DNA of 64,000 nt from Glandiceps talaboti (lineage: Eukaryota > Hemichordata > Enteropneusta > Spengelidae). Under the pieces are notes generated by a model. That model made no database searches, was not told the origin of the DNA, and worked only from the letters and a program-made list of their open reading frames with translations. The stretch is from contig NC_135560.1 in assembly GCF_964340395.1 (NCBI RefSeq), positions 4,729,998 to 4,793,997 of the forward strand. Reading direction: 5' to 3'. Shown one piece after another: positions 24,179-38,100 of the stretch. Positions within the stretch are counted from its first letter, which is position 1, and each line of letters begins with the position of its first letter. Made by a program: the position numbers and the translations under genes.

Positions 24179-24692
24179 TTATTAGATTGGATTCGTGTAT
24201 GGAAGTGAGACCTCACAAAATATTCATATACACATGCATGGACACAGAGCTAGAATAGACCATGTGAAATGGCCATGTCAGCCATACCTGTGTTGTTTGT
24301 GATATGTACATATTACTAGCGTATAACAAACCAGTGATGTTAATGATTAGATAACCTTCAAACAATGACATACTGTAGAATCCAAGTTCTGCAGTATACA
24401 AGTACAAACTACAGGGTTTTGTTTTTGACATGTTAACACCTGATTTTCATATTCATCAAAAGATCATCTTTATTTGGCAAGTCATTGATATTCCATTTAT
24501 TGTAATGTCAAGAAACATTACCTAAGCAAAATAAATTTGTCACTTTGACCATTTTTATCAGTTCTTTCTATTATCAGACCTGCATGTAAATGATGGCATG
24601 CCATGCTCATATCTCTAACACATTATAGGTAAGAAAACAAAATACAAGCAGTGAACATGATATGTATATATTATAAATATATATATAGATAG

Positions 24693-24694
<2 letters not shown>

Positions 24695-24759
<65 letters not shown>
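24695..24759. repeat. (AC)n microsatellite
   Basis: About 32 AC units preceded by a short TA/GATA stretch. Confidence 0.99.
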
Positions 24760-24761
<2 letters not shown>

Positions 24762-27618
24762 ATATTTCATTGCCATTGATGCCTAAACCTAAATAACAAT
24801 ATAACAATCTATCAGCATATCACTTTGCCTTGAACAATGCCATTAAACTAAGCACTCCAAGGTTTATTATTCTTCCACTGAAAAGCTCTGCCAGCCATGA
24901 GGTTATTAATTTGACTTGTAGACAGGCTGACACTGATAGAGGAACAGACAGACAGGTTATCTCAAAGACATCATGATAACAAATGGGAGTCCATATTGTT
25001 GATAGAGTCCAGAGATTACTATGTTAGACTGTTCATGCATTATGATATACTTATTAAGAAAGAAAATAAGATGAATGCAAAAGGCCCTTGTTCAGCATTT
25101 ATGTATTCTATTTTTAAAACACTAAAAAATTCAAATAGTGAAATACGGTTGCTATGACAGCTGATTATTCATTACCTCAGCACACACCACTTGTCTATGA
25201 TTTTCTTATGTTCATGTATTGTTGTTTGTCATTTTTAGTTTTAATGTTTACTTGCCCTTCATATTAGGTACATAATTCATGACGCGATATTTACATGAAA
25301 TCGGAAATGACCTTGTTAAGGTCACCGTCAATGCGGCATCACTAGCGGCGGACGTGCAGATGACAGCGTCACCGTCGTTAACATAGGCGATAAAACTGAA
25401 AGGGAGGTTCCTTTATAGTAACCGGTTCTTTTCAATACTGTAGCAGTGAATTAACACCAGTTGTCATATTCTGATGTAGTCAATGAACTATAGCTTAGTT
25501 TGTGTGTGGAGTTCACCGTTACATACATGGTTGGAACAAAAACAAATCCGATACAACGCTAGTAGTAATAGTAGTATAGTACGTACTGTACAGCTGGAAC
25601 AGAGAACCGGCATGATGTCTATGACCTAAATCATAAATACGAAGGTCACAGATCTGAGCTTTGTGGGTAGCTTTCACTGACAATTAAAAAAACACGAGTT
25701 TCGTGCCAGTTCCACCGCATGTGAGACTTTTGTCATTACTTCTTAACACAGGGTTGAATCAGTTGCAAAGTTTAGTATTCTAACGTTTAGAATGGATGAT
25801 AAAGTTTAACCGAGGCGCAGGGTCATTTGTTCATAAAAAATGTACAGGGTACACGTTTCTCACCGTGCAACACATTTACGTGACAGAGATATACTTGCCA
25901 TTTGTTTGCAAAAACATATATTATGATAACCCACCTTCGAATTGTGATATTCGGTTTAAACTACACAGTTGCATTGAAAGTGAAAAATGACAGTTGCCTG
26001 GTTACAAAGGTACAACACAGGCCAAAGAAATTAATACGTACAAACGGTACATTGACGGTAGAGAGCTGCGCACGTAGACCACAATTTCGCAATTGTTCTC
26101 GATCTCTTGATTAAAAATTGCCTCACTGTGTATAACGGTTCTCATCACACCTCCATGTTAACAGTTATTTTGTTCTAAGAATAAAGGGAAATTAATTACT
26201 ACGATCAGTAATGAATTATTTCTCAAGACTCACCTCTACTCTGAGTTCCTTCTCCGCTTGCCGGGTAAACCAACACCACGCTAGCTAGTAAACGATCTAG
26301 CTCTAAATCGATACATCACCATCTGACGCGCACTCTGATTGGTTGAAATGTATACTTAATGTATTTACTTTTGCCATATTTGGTGATACAGTCAGGTCCA
26401 GGCAAAGCACTAGACGCCGGTCGATATATTTTTAAAGGCCGAAACTACCAATCCAGGAGTCAATAACCTCCAGGTCTCGAAAAAAGAAGAAGTTACCATT
26501 AAATATCAAAGCATGTCGGCTGCAAATTACAGTCAATGAAATAAAGCTATACAGAGAAATTCGCCAATTCTTTATTTTGCAAGATTGTCAGAACGTCTAC
26601 TGTCAGTGTCATTTTTTTTTGCCACTTGGTGACCTATCGATTATCGGATCCGGTTGTGTTTATGGTTGCAGTCAATTAGCAGTATACATCTCTGGCAGTG
26701 TTACTTTAATCTGGATTCAGTCGTACTGTCAGTGACGGAAAACGAAAGTGAATTTCTGTTGTTACTGCAGATAGTAGCAGAAGGTCATGTCAAAGGTGCC
26801 TTCATGTGAGCGCATAGTAATTTAGCGCTGTATTTAATACTCAGTTCGCATTACAGTGTACATTTTACTCTAACAATTAATGTATGCCTGATTAGTATAC
26901 ACCTGATCATATTATTTTCTTACACCGCACACAGCTGGGTTTTTTTTAACGCTCCCAAGATTGGATTTTAGTCGTGGTTTGAATCTTACAGTAAATATGT
27001 GTAGGAGTACGAGTGTACATAATGGACAAGGTCTGTCAATTCTTTTGAAGAAATTTCAGACATTGTGCCAATCGCCAAATACGCCACGGGGCAAAACCTC
27101 ATTGATAACATAACTATGTCAATAGGCACTCCGTTTTGTAATCCATTGTTTTATAACTATTATACTATTACTACTATTGTGGTTTTCACTTTTGGTACTT
27201 GGTGCATTTGAAACAAACACGCGTCAGCTGCAACAACCGTTGTCTTAGATTACATTGTAATATTTGTCAATGGTGAGCAGCAGCATAGACAGTGGAGGGG
27301 TAATTATAAAGCCCGGAGGGTAAAACTCGTCTCAGACCACCACTGTCTGCGGGCTAGTACGTGCAAGGTTCTTTATTTGTTTTCCTGATAACAGGTACAC
27401 AGTATAGTTTTTTTAACAACTGTGCCTCCACAAATAGACAGATAGTCATGATAAGAGATAGGCTTCCGAATATTGCAGAACGAAGCTTTCTCGGGTTGGG
27501 TGGTAGAATCGGTTCAAGGGTAACAGTGTAATGGAAAGAGGCTTTTTATCTTGTACCAAGATAATTATGTCCAACAATACGAAACCTTTAGAAAAGTCAA
27601 AGTTTAAAGGTAACAGCA

Positions 27619-27631
27619 GTTGCCTAGCAAC
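27619..27631. promoter_or_regulatory. RFX X-box-like palindrome
   Basis: GTTGCCTAGCAAC fits the RFX-factor X-box pattern (GTNRCC, spacer, RGYAAC) with perfect dyad symmetry. It lies about 1.6 kb upstream of the UBAP2L first exon and 1.3 kb upstream of the creatine kinase first exon. One short motif in a large window could be chance. Confidence 0.35.
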
Positions 27632-28024
27632 AATTACACTGTAGCGGTCGAGTTACGTAATAATCAAACATTCGTGAACTCGGGCATGCCCATCTGCAAA
27701 TGGCAGTTGGGTGGACAGTGGTTTTGGAGCTTTATGGCGCCCTCCTGGTTTTCATCAGTCTATGTCACGATAGGTACCTTATTGCAAAATGAAAAGACAG
27801 CAACCTTTACATGTATCTACATTACAATTACATCAGTCTCCAGTGAATGTTATAAATGATCTACGAAAGCACGACAAAGTCTTCACTGAAGTTCTTCTGC
27901 AGCTCTAAAAACAATCTCAAGTTGAGTTCAGATATGATGTCTCAATATTTCTAATCGTGTTGTCTGATGTTGCCAAGGTAATTTCCAAATGAACAACTTC
28001 AACTTGATTGTACGGACTATAAAA

Positions 28025-28029
<5 letters not shown>

Positions 28030-28104
<75 letters not shown>
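28030..28104. repeat. (AT)n microsatellite
   Basis: About 37 AT units in the intergenic region. Confidence 0.99.
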
Positions 28105-28110
<6 letters not shown>

Positions 28111-28186
28111 GTATGCCAACGATGTATCTCGACAGCGCAGTAAACAGGCTACCAAAAACGAGAAAACTTATAAGAACATTATTATT

Positions 28187-28188
<2 letters not shown>

Positions 28189-28217
<29 letters not shown>
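28189..28217. repeat. (CAA)n microsatellite
   Basis: Nine to ten CAA units. Confidence 0.97.
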
Positions 28218-28220
<3 letters not shown>

Positions 28221-28273
28221 TAAACTGCCTGTAAAGTCACGCCAAGAAAACTTGTGGTACATGCATCCTTATT

Positions 28274-28334
<61 letters not shown>

Positions 28335-28410
28335 AGCTGCTGCTGCTGCTGCTACTACTACTACTACTACTACTACTAGTACTACCACCACCACCACCAC
28401 CACCACCACC

Positions 28411-28448
<38 letters not shown>

Positions 28449-28449
28449 A
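28274..28449. repeat. (CTA)/(GCT)/(CCA) compound trinucleotide tract
   Basis: About 175 bases of CTA repeats, interrupted by five GCT units and later by about 12 CCA units. Frames in both directions give homopolymer-like peptides and are not genes. Confidence 0.99.
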
Positions 28450-29059
28450 ACTGCCTCTTGATTGCGCCAAGAAATTAATTTTATTGCTGTCAAAGTCAAT
28501 TTCTCCCACTCTCTAATACTAGTAATTTATTTCATTTCTCTGTGCCAAACAGTTGTTTGTGATTATATAAACTGGGAACTGGTAAGTTACGCTTCAATGC
28601 CATTCCCAACGTCCCTCGGTTTTGTATTGTGAAACTTCGATATGACATGTCTTCACAATGTGTAAAAACTCAGCTCACTATAGAAATTATAGTCACGGGT
28701 CTGGTGTAAAAATCACTATATATGAAGTGAAAAACATAAGACTTGTGGCCGTGGTGAATATAGTTCTGGCTTATTTCTTTACTGGTAATGTGGTATACAA
28801 AGTCTCAGGTATATTGAAGTCTTCGATCCATGGCATGCAGTTGGCGGATATCGTGACAAACCCTGGGAAATTTGCTACACTAAGATCGATAACTAGGGTT
28901 TCATTGCACAAAGGGTTTCTTTTGTAGTTTTACATATATACTATTGATCGAGCTTGTCTGAACTTGACAGCGTGACTCAGAATCGAAGACCTGTTTGCTA
29001 AAGCCTAATAATGGTATCGCCTGAAACGTAATATCCGGTAATATCCGAACACAGCCGAG

Positions 29060-29300
29060 GTTGACGTCACCATCCCCACTTACGGCTGATGCATTTATTT
29101 AAACGCCACCATATATTCCAAAGATTTTCAATTTATCATGAGTAATTTGAACAATTTGTGTGCGGGGGTTTATACGTATTTTTGAGGTGAATCAAAACAA
29201 AATTAAAGGAAACCGAAAATGACGTCATATCCGGATAAAATGGCGGCGCGAATTTCTCAAAAGTCACGTGACCTCTGCTTTGTGATCGCATATTATAAGG
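29060..29300 (+). promoter_or_regulatory. UBAP2L: UBAP2L promoter and 5' untranslated exon
   Basis: Two full CRE palindromes TGACGTCA lie at 29062-29069 and 29220-29227. A YY1-type initiator AAAATGGCGGC is at 29237-29247 and a palindromic E-box GTCACGTGAC at 29263-29272. A donor (ataag, then gtaaaag) at 29299/29300 would end a non-coding first exon that joins the acceptor at 29793-29794 (tcatacag), about 40 bases before the ATG. This is a typical housekeeping promoter layout. The transcription start is inferred from the YY1 motif. Confidence 0.6.
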
Positions 29301-29836
29301 TAAAAGGATTGTCTGAAAACGTCAGATTTTCACCTTGTTTGTCTTTCCGTGTGTTATTTTACCAAGGGATCTGAAATCGTCGCCATAAGGACGCACATTT
29401 TAATCGAGTATATCGCTTGTTGTTTATTTCTTTGTGACGCAGAACAAAAACTGAGAGAAATCCAGCATGGCGTCACATGTCATCAGTGGTTGCTCAGTGT
29501 TTTTGTTCTTTCTTATTCACTTTTGAACACCTGTGTAGCGAAAATCGATATTGTCTTTGGTCGAGACGTTTTAGCAGAATTTTGGTATGTCGAGCGAACG
29601 GCATTAAAACCTGATACAGTAGGATTTTAGTTAAGTTGCCGTGCTTACATTTTGTACTTAATTATGATAATGAGAGAGAGGGATTACTCAGAGTTGTTTC
29701 ATGGTGTAAAAATTTTCCCGTCATCTTGTTATTTTTAGATTTTTTTTCTCGTTCAGTTGAATAATTTGTCTCTTTTATTGTTCATTTTCATACAGATTTT
29801 CTATTTTGTACATATACTGTTTTGTATATACTGTAT

Positions 29837-32089
29837 ATGATGTCTACAGTGGGCACTACACGTGCAAACACTCGCAGTAGTAATGCACGAGAGAAGGCAG
29901 CCTCTAAATCCAGCACACACAACACAAACAACGCGACTGTTCCGCCAGGCAAACAGGTGAGGGCTAACATTCATATTACAACCATGGATATATATGTACA
30001 TGACGTTGTGAGGAGCATTTTCCGATTTCCTTTATGATAATAATTTATCTGTCAAAGTTGAAAAGTAACTACCTTTAACGAGTGATCTATGTAATGCCGA
30101 ATCAATAATATTATACAAGTGGGAGACACATGCTAGCAACTCTGCCAAGTAAACAAATAAAACATTGTTAGCTGTCAAGATAACTCAGGATGAATTCTGA
30201 CATTCCGGCAAATTTAACTAGATTTGGGAGATGTTGACTATGAAAGAGGTCAAGGTGACTATCATGTTGATACTGGTATGGTGATAGTGACCTTCAACCA
30301 CTGCTCAAACCTTTGTCAAATGATTATCAAAAGAAATGTTAGTAATTGAGATTGTACTACTATATTTGGTCAGTCAGATTTTAGAATCTGATAACTGAAC
30401 AAGGAACACAACATATTTGATACATCTCTTGTTCATCCAGCCATAATATTTGTGAAGAAATCTGGTCAAAAATAAAAAATAAGGGGAATATGGATAGATA
30501 GATAGATTGATTGATTGGTTGGTTGGTTGGTTGTTACATGGAAGTTGTGAACTATTCAATAATTGGTGTGTGTGAATAGTGAGTTAATAATTGCAAGAGA
30601 ATACATAATTATAAGTGATTAAATTGTTGAACCTTTAACCAGTTCTCAGATTTATTTATTTATTTTATTTATTTTTTTTGAAGAACATTCATCCGACAGC
30701 AGACCAGCTTCGCATGGCACAGATTATAACGTCAGATGACCCAGAGACATTAAAAAAGATTCAACAGGTAAGTACCGTCTAGCCAACTGTAAATATTCAA
30801 CACGATAAACTGGGCGTTAGAAATGTCAAGTTGTAGACCAATCAGTGATTACCATGATTTCTGTGATGTTTTGTTGTGAGTTAAAGTCCAGGGTTTCAAT
30901 CCTAGGTATTCATATTATCGTATCAATGGCTCCACTGGATCCTTTTGTTTTGGACCAACCTTTTCTATATCTTTGCAAGACAACTGAACTTTAATCTGAA
31001 CTGTGCCTTTACAATCATGTTTGCAATTGAGTAAGAGACCATATATCGATGTGTGTAGAGCAATGGTGATGAATACTTGGCCATACTACATTAGGTACGG
31101 GAAAAGTGACGCAATTTGCTGGAACCCTCGGCTTGACTACAATATGTACTTTACTTTTGCCCATGTATTTGAACCTGGTAAAGGTTAAAAAGATTTCCAG
31201 ACCTTGCACAACATTTTTTTTTCATTTGGGAACTCAAGTGAAATACTTGGTGAACTTGGGTCAATTTTTCCTACTACCACCAGTGTTGCAGCCAGAGGTG
31301 TTTTTTGGGTCATTTGACACACATTTTTTGGACCTGACCCTCAATTTTGGAAGTGATGGGTCATAGATGACCCACACTAAAACTGTGTGCAAATATGTTT
31401 AGCAACATGACGACACCTACATGTATAGCAACAACCAAATGATTGTCTATATTGCATAGATAACAACAGGGTTGGATAGGCAACTGCATAATCATATGAA
31501 GAAAATATCTAGCATGGATCAGCATGTGGGTAAATATTTTTTAAAAACTGTACAGTTGTGCTACAACGCCATTGGGGCTTTTTTTATAATGTCCCCAAAA
31601 AATTTATGATGACCCAGAAAAATGCAAGTCTCTGGACACTATGTCCCACTCTTTCAAAAGGCTGGCTGCAACACTGTACCACTGTTTACAAGAACACTGT
31701 AAATCTATGATATAGTCTGTCTACATTTCTACATTTATATCAGAGAACTTGTAAATGTGAGTTTCCATCATTTAATTTTCAATCACAGTTAACTGAAACG
31801 CCTACATGAAGACTGTACATATCAAAATTGCTATCATCTCCATCATCATTAGTGTGAAATGTACAGGTGTATTTCTCACCACTCATGAAAAGTCATGGGG
31901 GGGGGGGATAGATTGGTTGGAATGTCATTTATGAAATGAACAGCCATAAAATGTAGAAAATATAATATAAGACAAGACAACTTTGTGTTAGAACTCATCA
32001 AATGATTGTATGTGTTTGTACTTTATAACAAACTGATGCCATGCGAGCTATGCTTGTTTGTGTATGGTCACATGTACCAGTGCAAGCGT

Positions 32090-32123
<34 letters not shown>

Positions 32124-35100
32124 CTGTGTCTGTCTGTGTGTGTACCAGTGCAAGCATGTGTGTGCGTGCGTGTGCACGTATGTGTGTGTCTGCATGTGTG
32201 TGTCTGTGTGTACAAGTGCAAGCATGTGTGTGTGTGTATGTATGTGTGTGTGTCTGTCTGTGTGTACCAGTGCAAGCATGTGTGTGCGTGCATGTGTGCG
32301 TATGTGTGTCTGCATGTGTGTGTGTCTGTGTGCGTACAAGTGCAAGTTTGTGTGTGTTCATGCTATGTACAATGTCACTGTTAAGAATCATAACTTACAC
32401 AAATTTTCCATATACAAAATGTAAGATTTCCAATCATTACCTTCGTAATAAGCCCAATAAAAACGTTATTAAATACAAAAAAAAATCAAATTTCTCATAC
32501 CATAATTGGCCCAATATAATAGCAAGTTACATGAATTATGATATAAGGCAAAGTGTAATTTCCCATTTTGAATGTAACTGGTTTGAATCAGTATTTATAA
32601 TCATTATCACAAATAACTATAAATGTTTATAATTTGTGTATATCCTGGTGAAAATAAGGTTTCCTGAGCAAATTTATGGTATGTATGTACAGCAATTAAA
32701 TGTAGAATTTATAGGCCTCAAATTGGAAGTGAAAGCGGTGTGTTTACATTTCTCAAGTGGTTTCATATCTTGTGCTATTTTGGTGGCTGTGTCCTTGAAG
32801 ACTAATAACAATAAAAAAATGCATTAGAAAAATATTTCATCGATTCACAGATGCCCTTTTTATAAAGTCGTACCATTGAATCTGCTTCTATGTCATGGCC
32901 TGGGTGCAACCTCAGTTTTTTTGTTGATCTATGTTGGTTTCGGTTGTCCATGGAAAGATGTGCAAAGAATCTTGATTATTGGGAGAAATCGCAGGGTTGC
33001 TGCATGCATTATGACCCAGGGAAAAACATGGAATATTAGGTGAAAACACATGTGCACCCACTACTCTATAATGGCCATGGTGGAACCCTGATTATTAGGT
33101 GAAATCATAGGACCACCCACTACTCTATAAAGGCCTTGGTGCACCCACTATATAAAGGCCATGGTGCACCCACTACTCTATAAAGGCCTTGGTACACCCA
33201 CTACTCTATAAAGGCATTGGTGCACCCACTACTCTATAAAGGCCTTGGTACACCCACTACTCTATAAAGGCCTTGGTGCACCCACTACTCTATAAAGGCC
33301 ATGGTAGAACCTTATTATTAGGTGAAATCACGGGTGCACGCACTGCTTTATAAAGGCCTTGGTGGAACCCTAATTATGAAATGTTACCCCAGGATGACAC
33401 TCAACTCTACAAAAAGTCCAGCAATTATGGCTTTCACATTACTATAAGAAAGGCAATGGTCAAAGACTGGCTAGTATGAATGCTATCAATCATATCTGAG
33501 TAAATTGATTGGTGTCTGTGTTAGTATGAACATTATTTTATGCATACAATAGTGTAATTGACAGTTGTCTGTATCAGTATGAACACTGTTTCATACATAC
33601 TGTAAATTGACAGTTGTGTGTGTTGAAATCTCATATGAATAACAAGACTTTTATCCGACGTTCACGAGAATATTCACTTCTAGTGATTTATAACACAATT
33701 TGATGTAACTATTGCCTATACTGTATAACACCAGCTTCTAAGAATACCTGATAAATTATAGCAAGATGTTTACATGTTCCAGTGGGCAATGTAAATCAAG
33801 CTTGGAGATAATGTAGTAGTAAAAACCTGAGGCATATACAAGACTTTCACATGCCCCTGTGGATTACTTTTCCGTGTATGTCAAGCCCTAAAGTCCAACT
33901 CCCTAAGCACGTAAATATAATTTGTATGATTAATAACAATGGTACTATGGTAGTGAGATGCCTACATGTCCCTGTGGGTTCCATTTCCATACTAGTATTT
34001 GTGACATCAATGTAGTAGAAGTATTAGACAGAATAACAGCTACTTTGTCTCAATTTAAAGCTAAGTTATGGTTCATGTACAATGTAGTTGTGATATGAAA
34101 CTGACACTCTCTTTTTATATTTGTTGTTCCTCTATTGAACTATTGTACTTTGCTGAAGTGTGTATGATTGCATTATTATCAAGCCTTAGCAACATCTCAT
34201 AAATTGGGTTTGTTTTCAAACAAGCAAATGATCTGTACCTCCTTCACAACAGTTTACACATGGACACCAAGTCAGTGTACGTAGTATCACTAGTGACTAG
34301 TAGACAGTAATTCAGCTAATCAGGATTCGTGTAAAGGCTTCATGTGTTTTTCAACAGCTAAAATTTGTGAAAAGTTACAGCTACCGGGGTTCAAAAGGTC
34401 ATGTCAGGTTATCTCTAAGTGTTTTGTAATGAATGTATTGTGTGACTGCTTGTTTATAGGTACAAGATGTAACTGGTAAAAGCCAGGATGAAGTGATGGT
34501 AGCATTACATGACCATGATGATGATCCTGCAAAAGCTATCAATTTTCTTCTTGAAAATGACAGTTTTAATCAGGTACGTTTTCCTGTGTTCTTCCTTCAA
34601 TCCATCAAAGTAAATCTGTATTTGCAATCTTGTACAGATGTGTTGAAAATCTGTTTTTGTGAGAGTCTTTGCTTTTATTCCAAAATTTTCATGTCAGCGC
34701 AAGCAAGAGTCAAAATCGCTGGGAGGAATTCACAGCACAAAAATTTTAAGGAAAAAAAAGTAAGAAAAAAAAAAGCAAACAAAATTAAAAAAAATTTAAA
34801 AAAAAGAGTCAAAATAGAGAACAGTTTGTAGGAATATCAAACATATCAAGAGTCAGAATGGAATTCTGTGATTTATAAGAGATTGAAGAGTGGAAATTTG
34901 CAAACAAAGTCAATTGTTTTGATATAGGAAACTTTGATATACACATAATTTTCAATGGCTGACTAACCTTCCCATTTTAGCCATATAGATAAAAACATCT
35001 CTGAATGACATTCAATTTGTAATGTCAAAATGATCATCTGTTTGAATTTATTGGTTGATGTCGTTAATACTGCTTTGAAATTGCAAAAGTTATGAATAAG

Positions 35101-38100
35101 TTAGAATTTGTGATATTTTGATTACTCTTGTACTACTTATGTGACAGGTTGAGTGGCAAACCACGGGACGAAAGAAGAAAGGTAGAAATCAACCAGCTGT
35201 ACAACGTAACATAGACACATCTATTCCCACCAAAGACAGAGACAACAAAGATAAAGACAGAGATAGGGACAGGGGAAGCAGGGAAAGGGAACCTAGAGAA
35301 AAAGATCACAGAGATGGTAGCTCTAGTCGCGGACGAGGACGTGGTAGAGATGGACCACCACCAAGAATGAGGGGTAAGAAGTTATTGTATTTGAAGAGGT
35401 CATAGCCATTGAGTTCGCTAAGTTAGTATGGTAACTGACTCTGACAGGATTATTTTTACCTGTATACAGACAGCTAAGTACTATACTAGTAGAGCTAGTG
35501 TTATAAAAATGTCAGTGGACTTGACTTGTGTCGTACCCTAAACAAAACACTGTCAAAAGACACAAAAATGTCATAGTATCTATTTCCCTTATGTAATGTT
35601 GTTTCTTCACAAAATGTATAGATTTTAAGAAGTCTGTCTCTGTATGTGACGTATTACATGAAGAATGTTAAGTTGTGTTGGAATGTTGCTAACAATTGTG
35701 GTATTGTGTGTTCTGTATCCACAGGAAGAGGGAGAGAAAATGGATCTTTATCAGACAAGAATGAAAGGAATCGTCAAAATGGTGAATTTGGTGGTCGCGG
35801 TCGTGGTTCACGTGATCGCGATGATAGGTGGAATAGAGATGACGTCCGTCCTGGTGGTAGATATGGTTAGTAATTATTGATGCTACACCAAACTGTTTTC
35901 AGTAAATGTTGAATGTATCATTATATTTTTGGGGCTTTGACTGCTCTGTCATAGAAAAATGTCCAGAGTGGATATCTTTGTACTCATTAATAGATTTAAT
36001 AAAAAAATAATTGTGTGTTATTTAAAGGAAATTGTAGTTCAAAGACAAATGTGAAAATGTTGTCTTGCGGTTGCTGTGGGTAAAAGTGTCTTAGTTCTGC
36101 AGAGTGCAGTACTTATTCCAGGTATCAGTAAGGTTATACTGTTGTATGGGTGATGAATTCATGTCGTGGTGATTTCTACAATATGTAAATGTGTATTCTG
36201 TGTTAGAGATCTTGCCAATCCTGACAAAGTTGATACAGCATGGATATGTATTGGTATTTTGTCTAGAAAAAGAGGGGCAGTCATTATTTGATTAAGAATA
36301 TGTTTCAGCCCAGCACCCCTCTTGGCATACTTTTAATGAAATGTGAGTGACAGCTGTTTGTTTTCATTATTGTGGCATCTAGTAGTCTTGTGTTGTGTTT
36401 TTACAGGTCAGATGAATGGCCCATCCCGTAGAGGTAGAGGACCAAGAATGGGGTAAGTATCTTTCACTGACTAGATGTTAGTATGATATAATGTGTGTAG
36501 GTGTCTGTCGGTGTGTATGTTGATAGAGACACATATATACATACATACATACATACATACATACATACATACATACATACATACATACATACATACATCC
36601 ATCCATGCATGCATGCATGCATGCATGCATACATACATACATACGTACATACATACATACATACATACATACATACATACATACATACATACATACATAC
36701 ATACATACATACATACATACATACACATGCACACATATAGACATAACAGTTGTAGGTGGAAATGACAACATTGTAAAGAAACACATTTATTAAAAAGAAT
36801 TTTGCTGAAAATGTTTGACAAAATCTTTCCTGTCTGTTTCTAACTTAATACAGAACCTTCAACAGTAGTGATTTCAACAAAGGACCTAGGGAATTTGTGA
36901 ACAGTAAGTTAGAAGAAAGTAATGTGTGGACCAATCCACCTGATAATGCACCCGCTGGAAACACTACCACAGAAACTGGTATGTCCTGGTACAGTTTATA
37001 CTTGTATACTGGGACACCATGTAGTGAGAACCGGATGGCAGTCTTCTCTGTATCAGTCAAATCATGATAGTTTTAGAGGCTTTAAGGAATCAGGATTATC
37101 ACATGGTTAAATTGATGACTTGTAATCAGTACAATACTGGTTTGATCATTGCCTCTTCCTTTTGTCTCTGATTTGGTAAGGGATGATCACACAATGTCAT
37201 ACAAGCTCAATAAGCGAACTTCATTCATTTAGGAGGAGGGGGGTCTGGTTTTGATGCAGTTGCTGAACTTCATTTTCACACTTCTAACAAAGTTCACGCC
37301 CTCAGTGATAACAGCTTCTGTATTTACCACTGAGATGTTGATAAGTTGATAAAAACATACTTCTCATGTGATATACAGTGCTGGGTTTACAGTAGTATCT
37401 TGATGTGTTTACCATCATCTCAGTAAACTGTTTCATGAGGCTCGAAATTCATGTTTACCGTGTTTTTACATTGCACCGATTGTAGTGGTGTCACCGCTAC
37501 ATTTTGTATTATGGTTTACATCATATATAAATGTGTGATATTGCACTTGTGAATGTTTGGTGGGAGGGGGGGGGGGGGTGTTGTTGTCCTAAATGAACAA
37601 TGTTCGCTTATTGAGCTTGTACGACATTGTGTGATCGTCCCTAAGGTCCTTATGATTTTTAAGACCTGTGACCTTAGACTGATGTATAGCTTATTAGTGA
37701 TTTATAGGTGTAAAGATCTGCTCACACACCACTTTGTGAGTATTTGAAGTTTCAACTATCGTAAAGTTAAAAACCTTGATCACAACAGTGGCAGGTCAAC
37801 TATTGGGAAGCTAACACTGGTACAATATAAAACTGTTATTGGTACGTCTTTATAACAGCTTTCAACAGATGTTGATGTAATTTCACTCACAGTAGGTTGG
37901 CGTTTCTGATAGCAAGTTTTTCTCAAAGTGGTGGCACATTCAACTTCATTCAGTGTACACGCTATCTTGATTACAGGATGAGATATCCACACAACCAAGA
38001 TGCTGCTATCACCCACTTGTGTGATCTACCACAAAATAACAATAGTTTTGCCATTTTGTCTATCTTAGTTTGCCATTTCCATATTTTCCATGATAATAAT

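Larger units (their letters stand above)
22100..26300 (-). promoter_or_regulatory. CKMT1: Creatine kinase 5' untranslated exon and promoter region
   Basis: On the minus strand, a good acceptor (ctatcacag, near 22108) precedes the ATG at 22079 by about 30 bases. A strong donor (gtagag then gtgagtc) lies at 26234/26233, with a CpG-containing stretch (26,240-26,300) as the likely first exon. That makes intron 1 about 4.1 kb. The exact transcription start cannot be read. Confidence 0.45.
26310..29000. other. Divergent intergenic region between creatine kinase and UBAP2L
   Basis: No gene is recognised between the two divergent first exons. It holds three large microsatellite blocks (28030-28450), an X-box-like palindrome at 27619 and AT-rich filler. 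The frame at 27620-27859 begins at a non-ATG codon and has no family similarity. Confidence 0.6.

Noticed and set aside
23733-24185. Long open frames of poly-Thr/Ile, Ser/Pro or Met/Val
   Set aside because: They are produced by the trinucleotide tract; no start context, splice sites or non-repeat protein sequence.
27620-27859. 79-residue intergenic frame
   Set aside because: Starts at a non-ATG codon and has no family similarity or splice context.
28237-28509. Poly-Ser/Gly, poly-Thr/Ala and poly-Val frames
   Set aside because: All come from the CTA/GCT/CCA repeat in three frames and both strands.
32006-32632. 208-residue Cys/Val-rich frame
   Set aside because: A GT microsatellite gives VCVC-type peptides in every frame; it lies inside UBAP2L intron 2.
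36464-36821. Frames of YVCM or YIHT repeats
   Set aside because: Artefacts of the ATAC tetranucleotide array.
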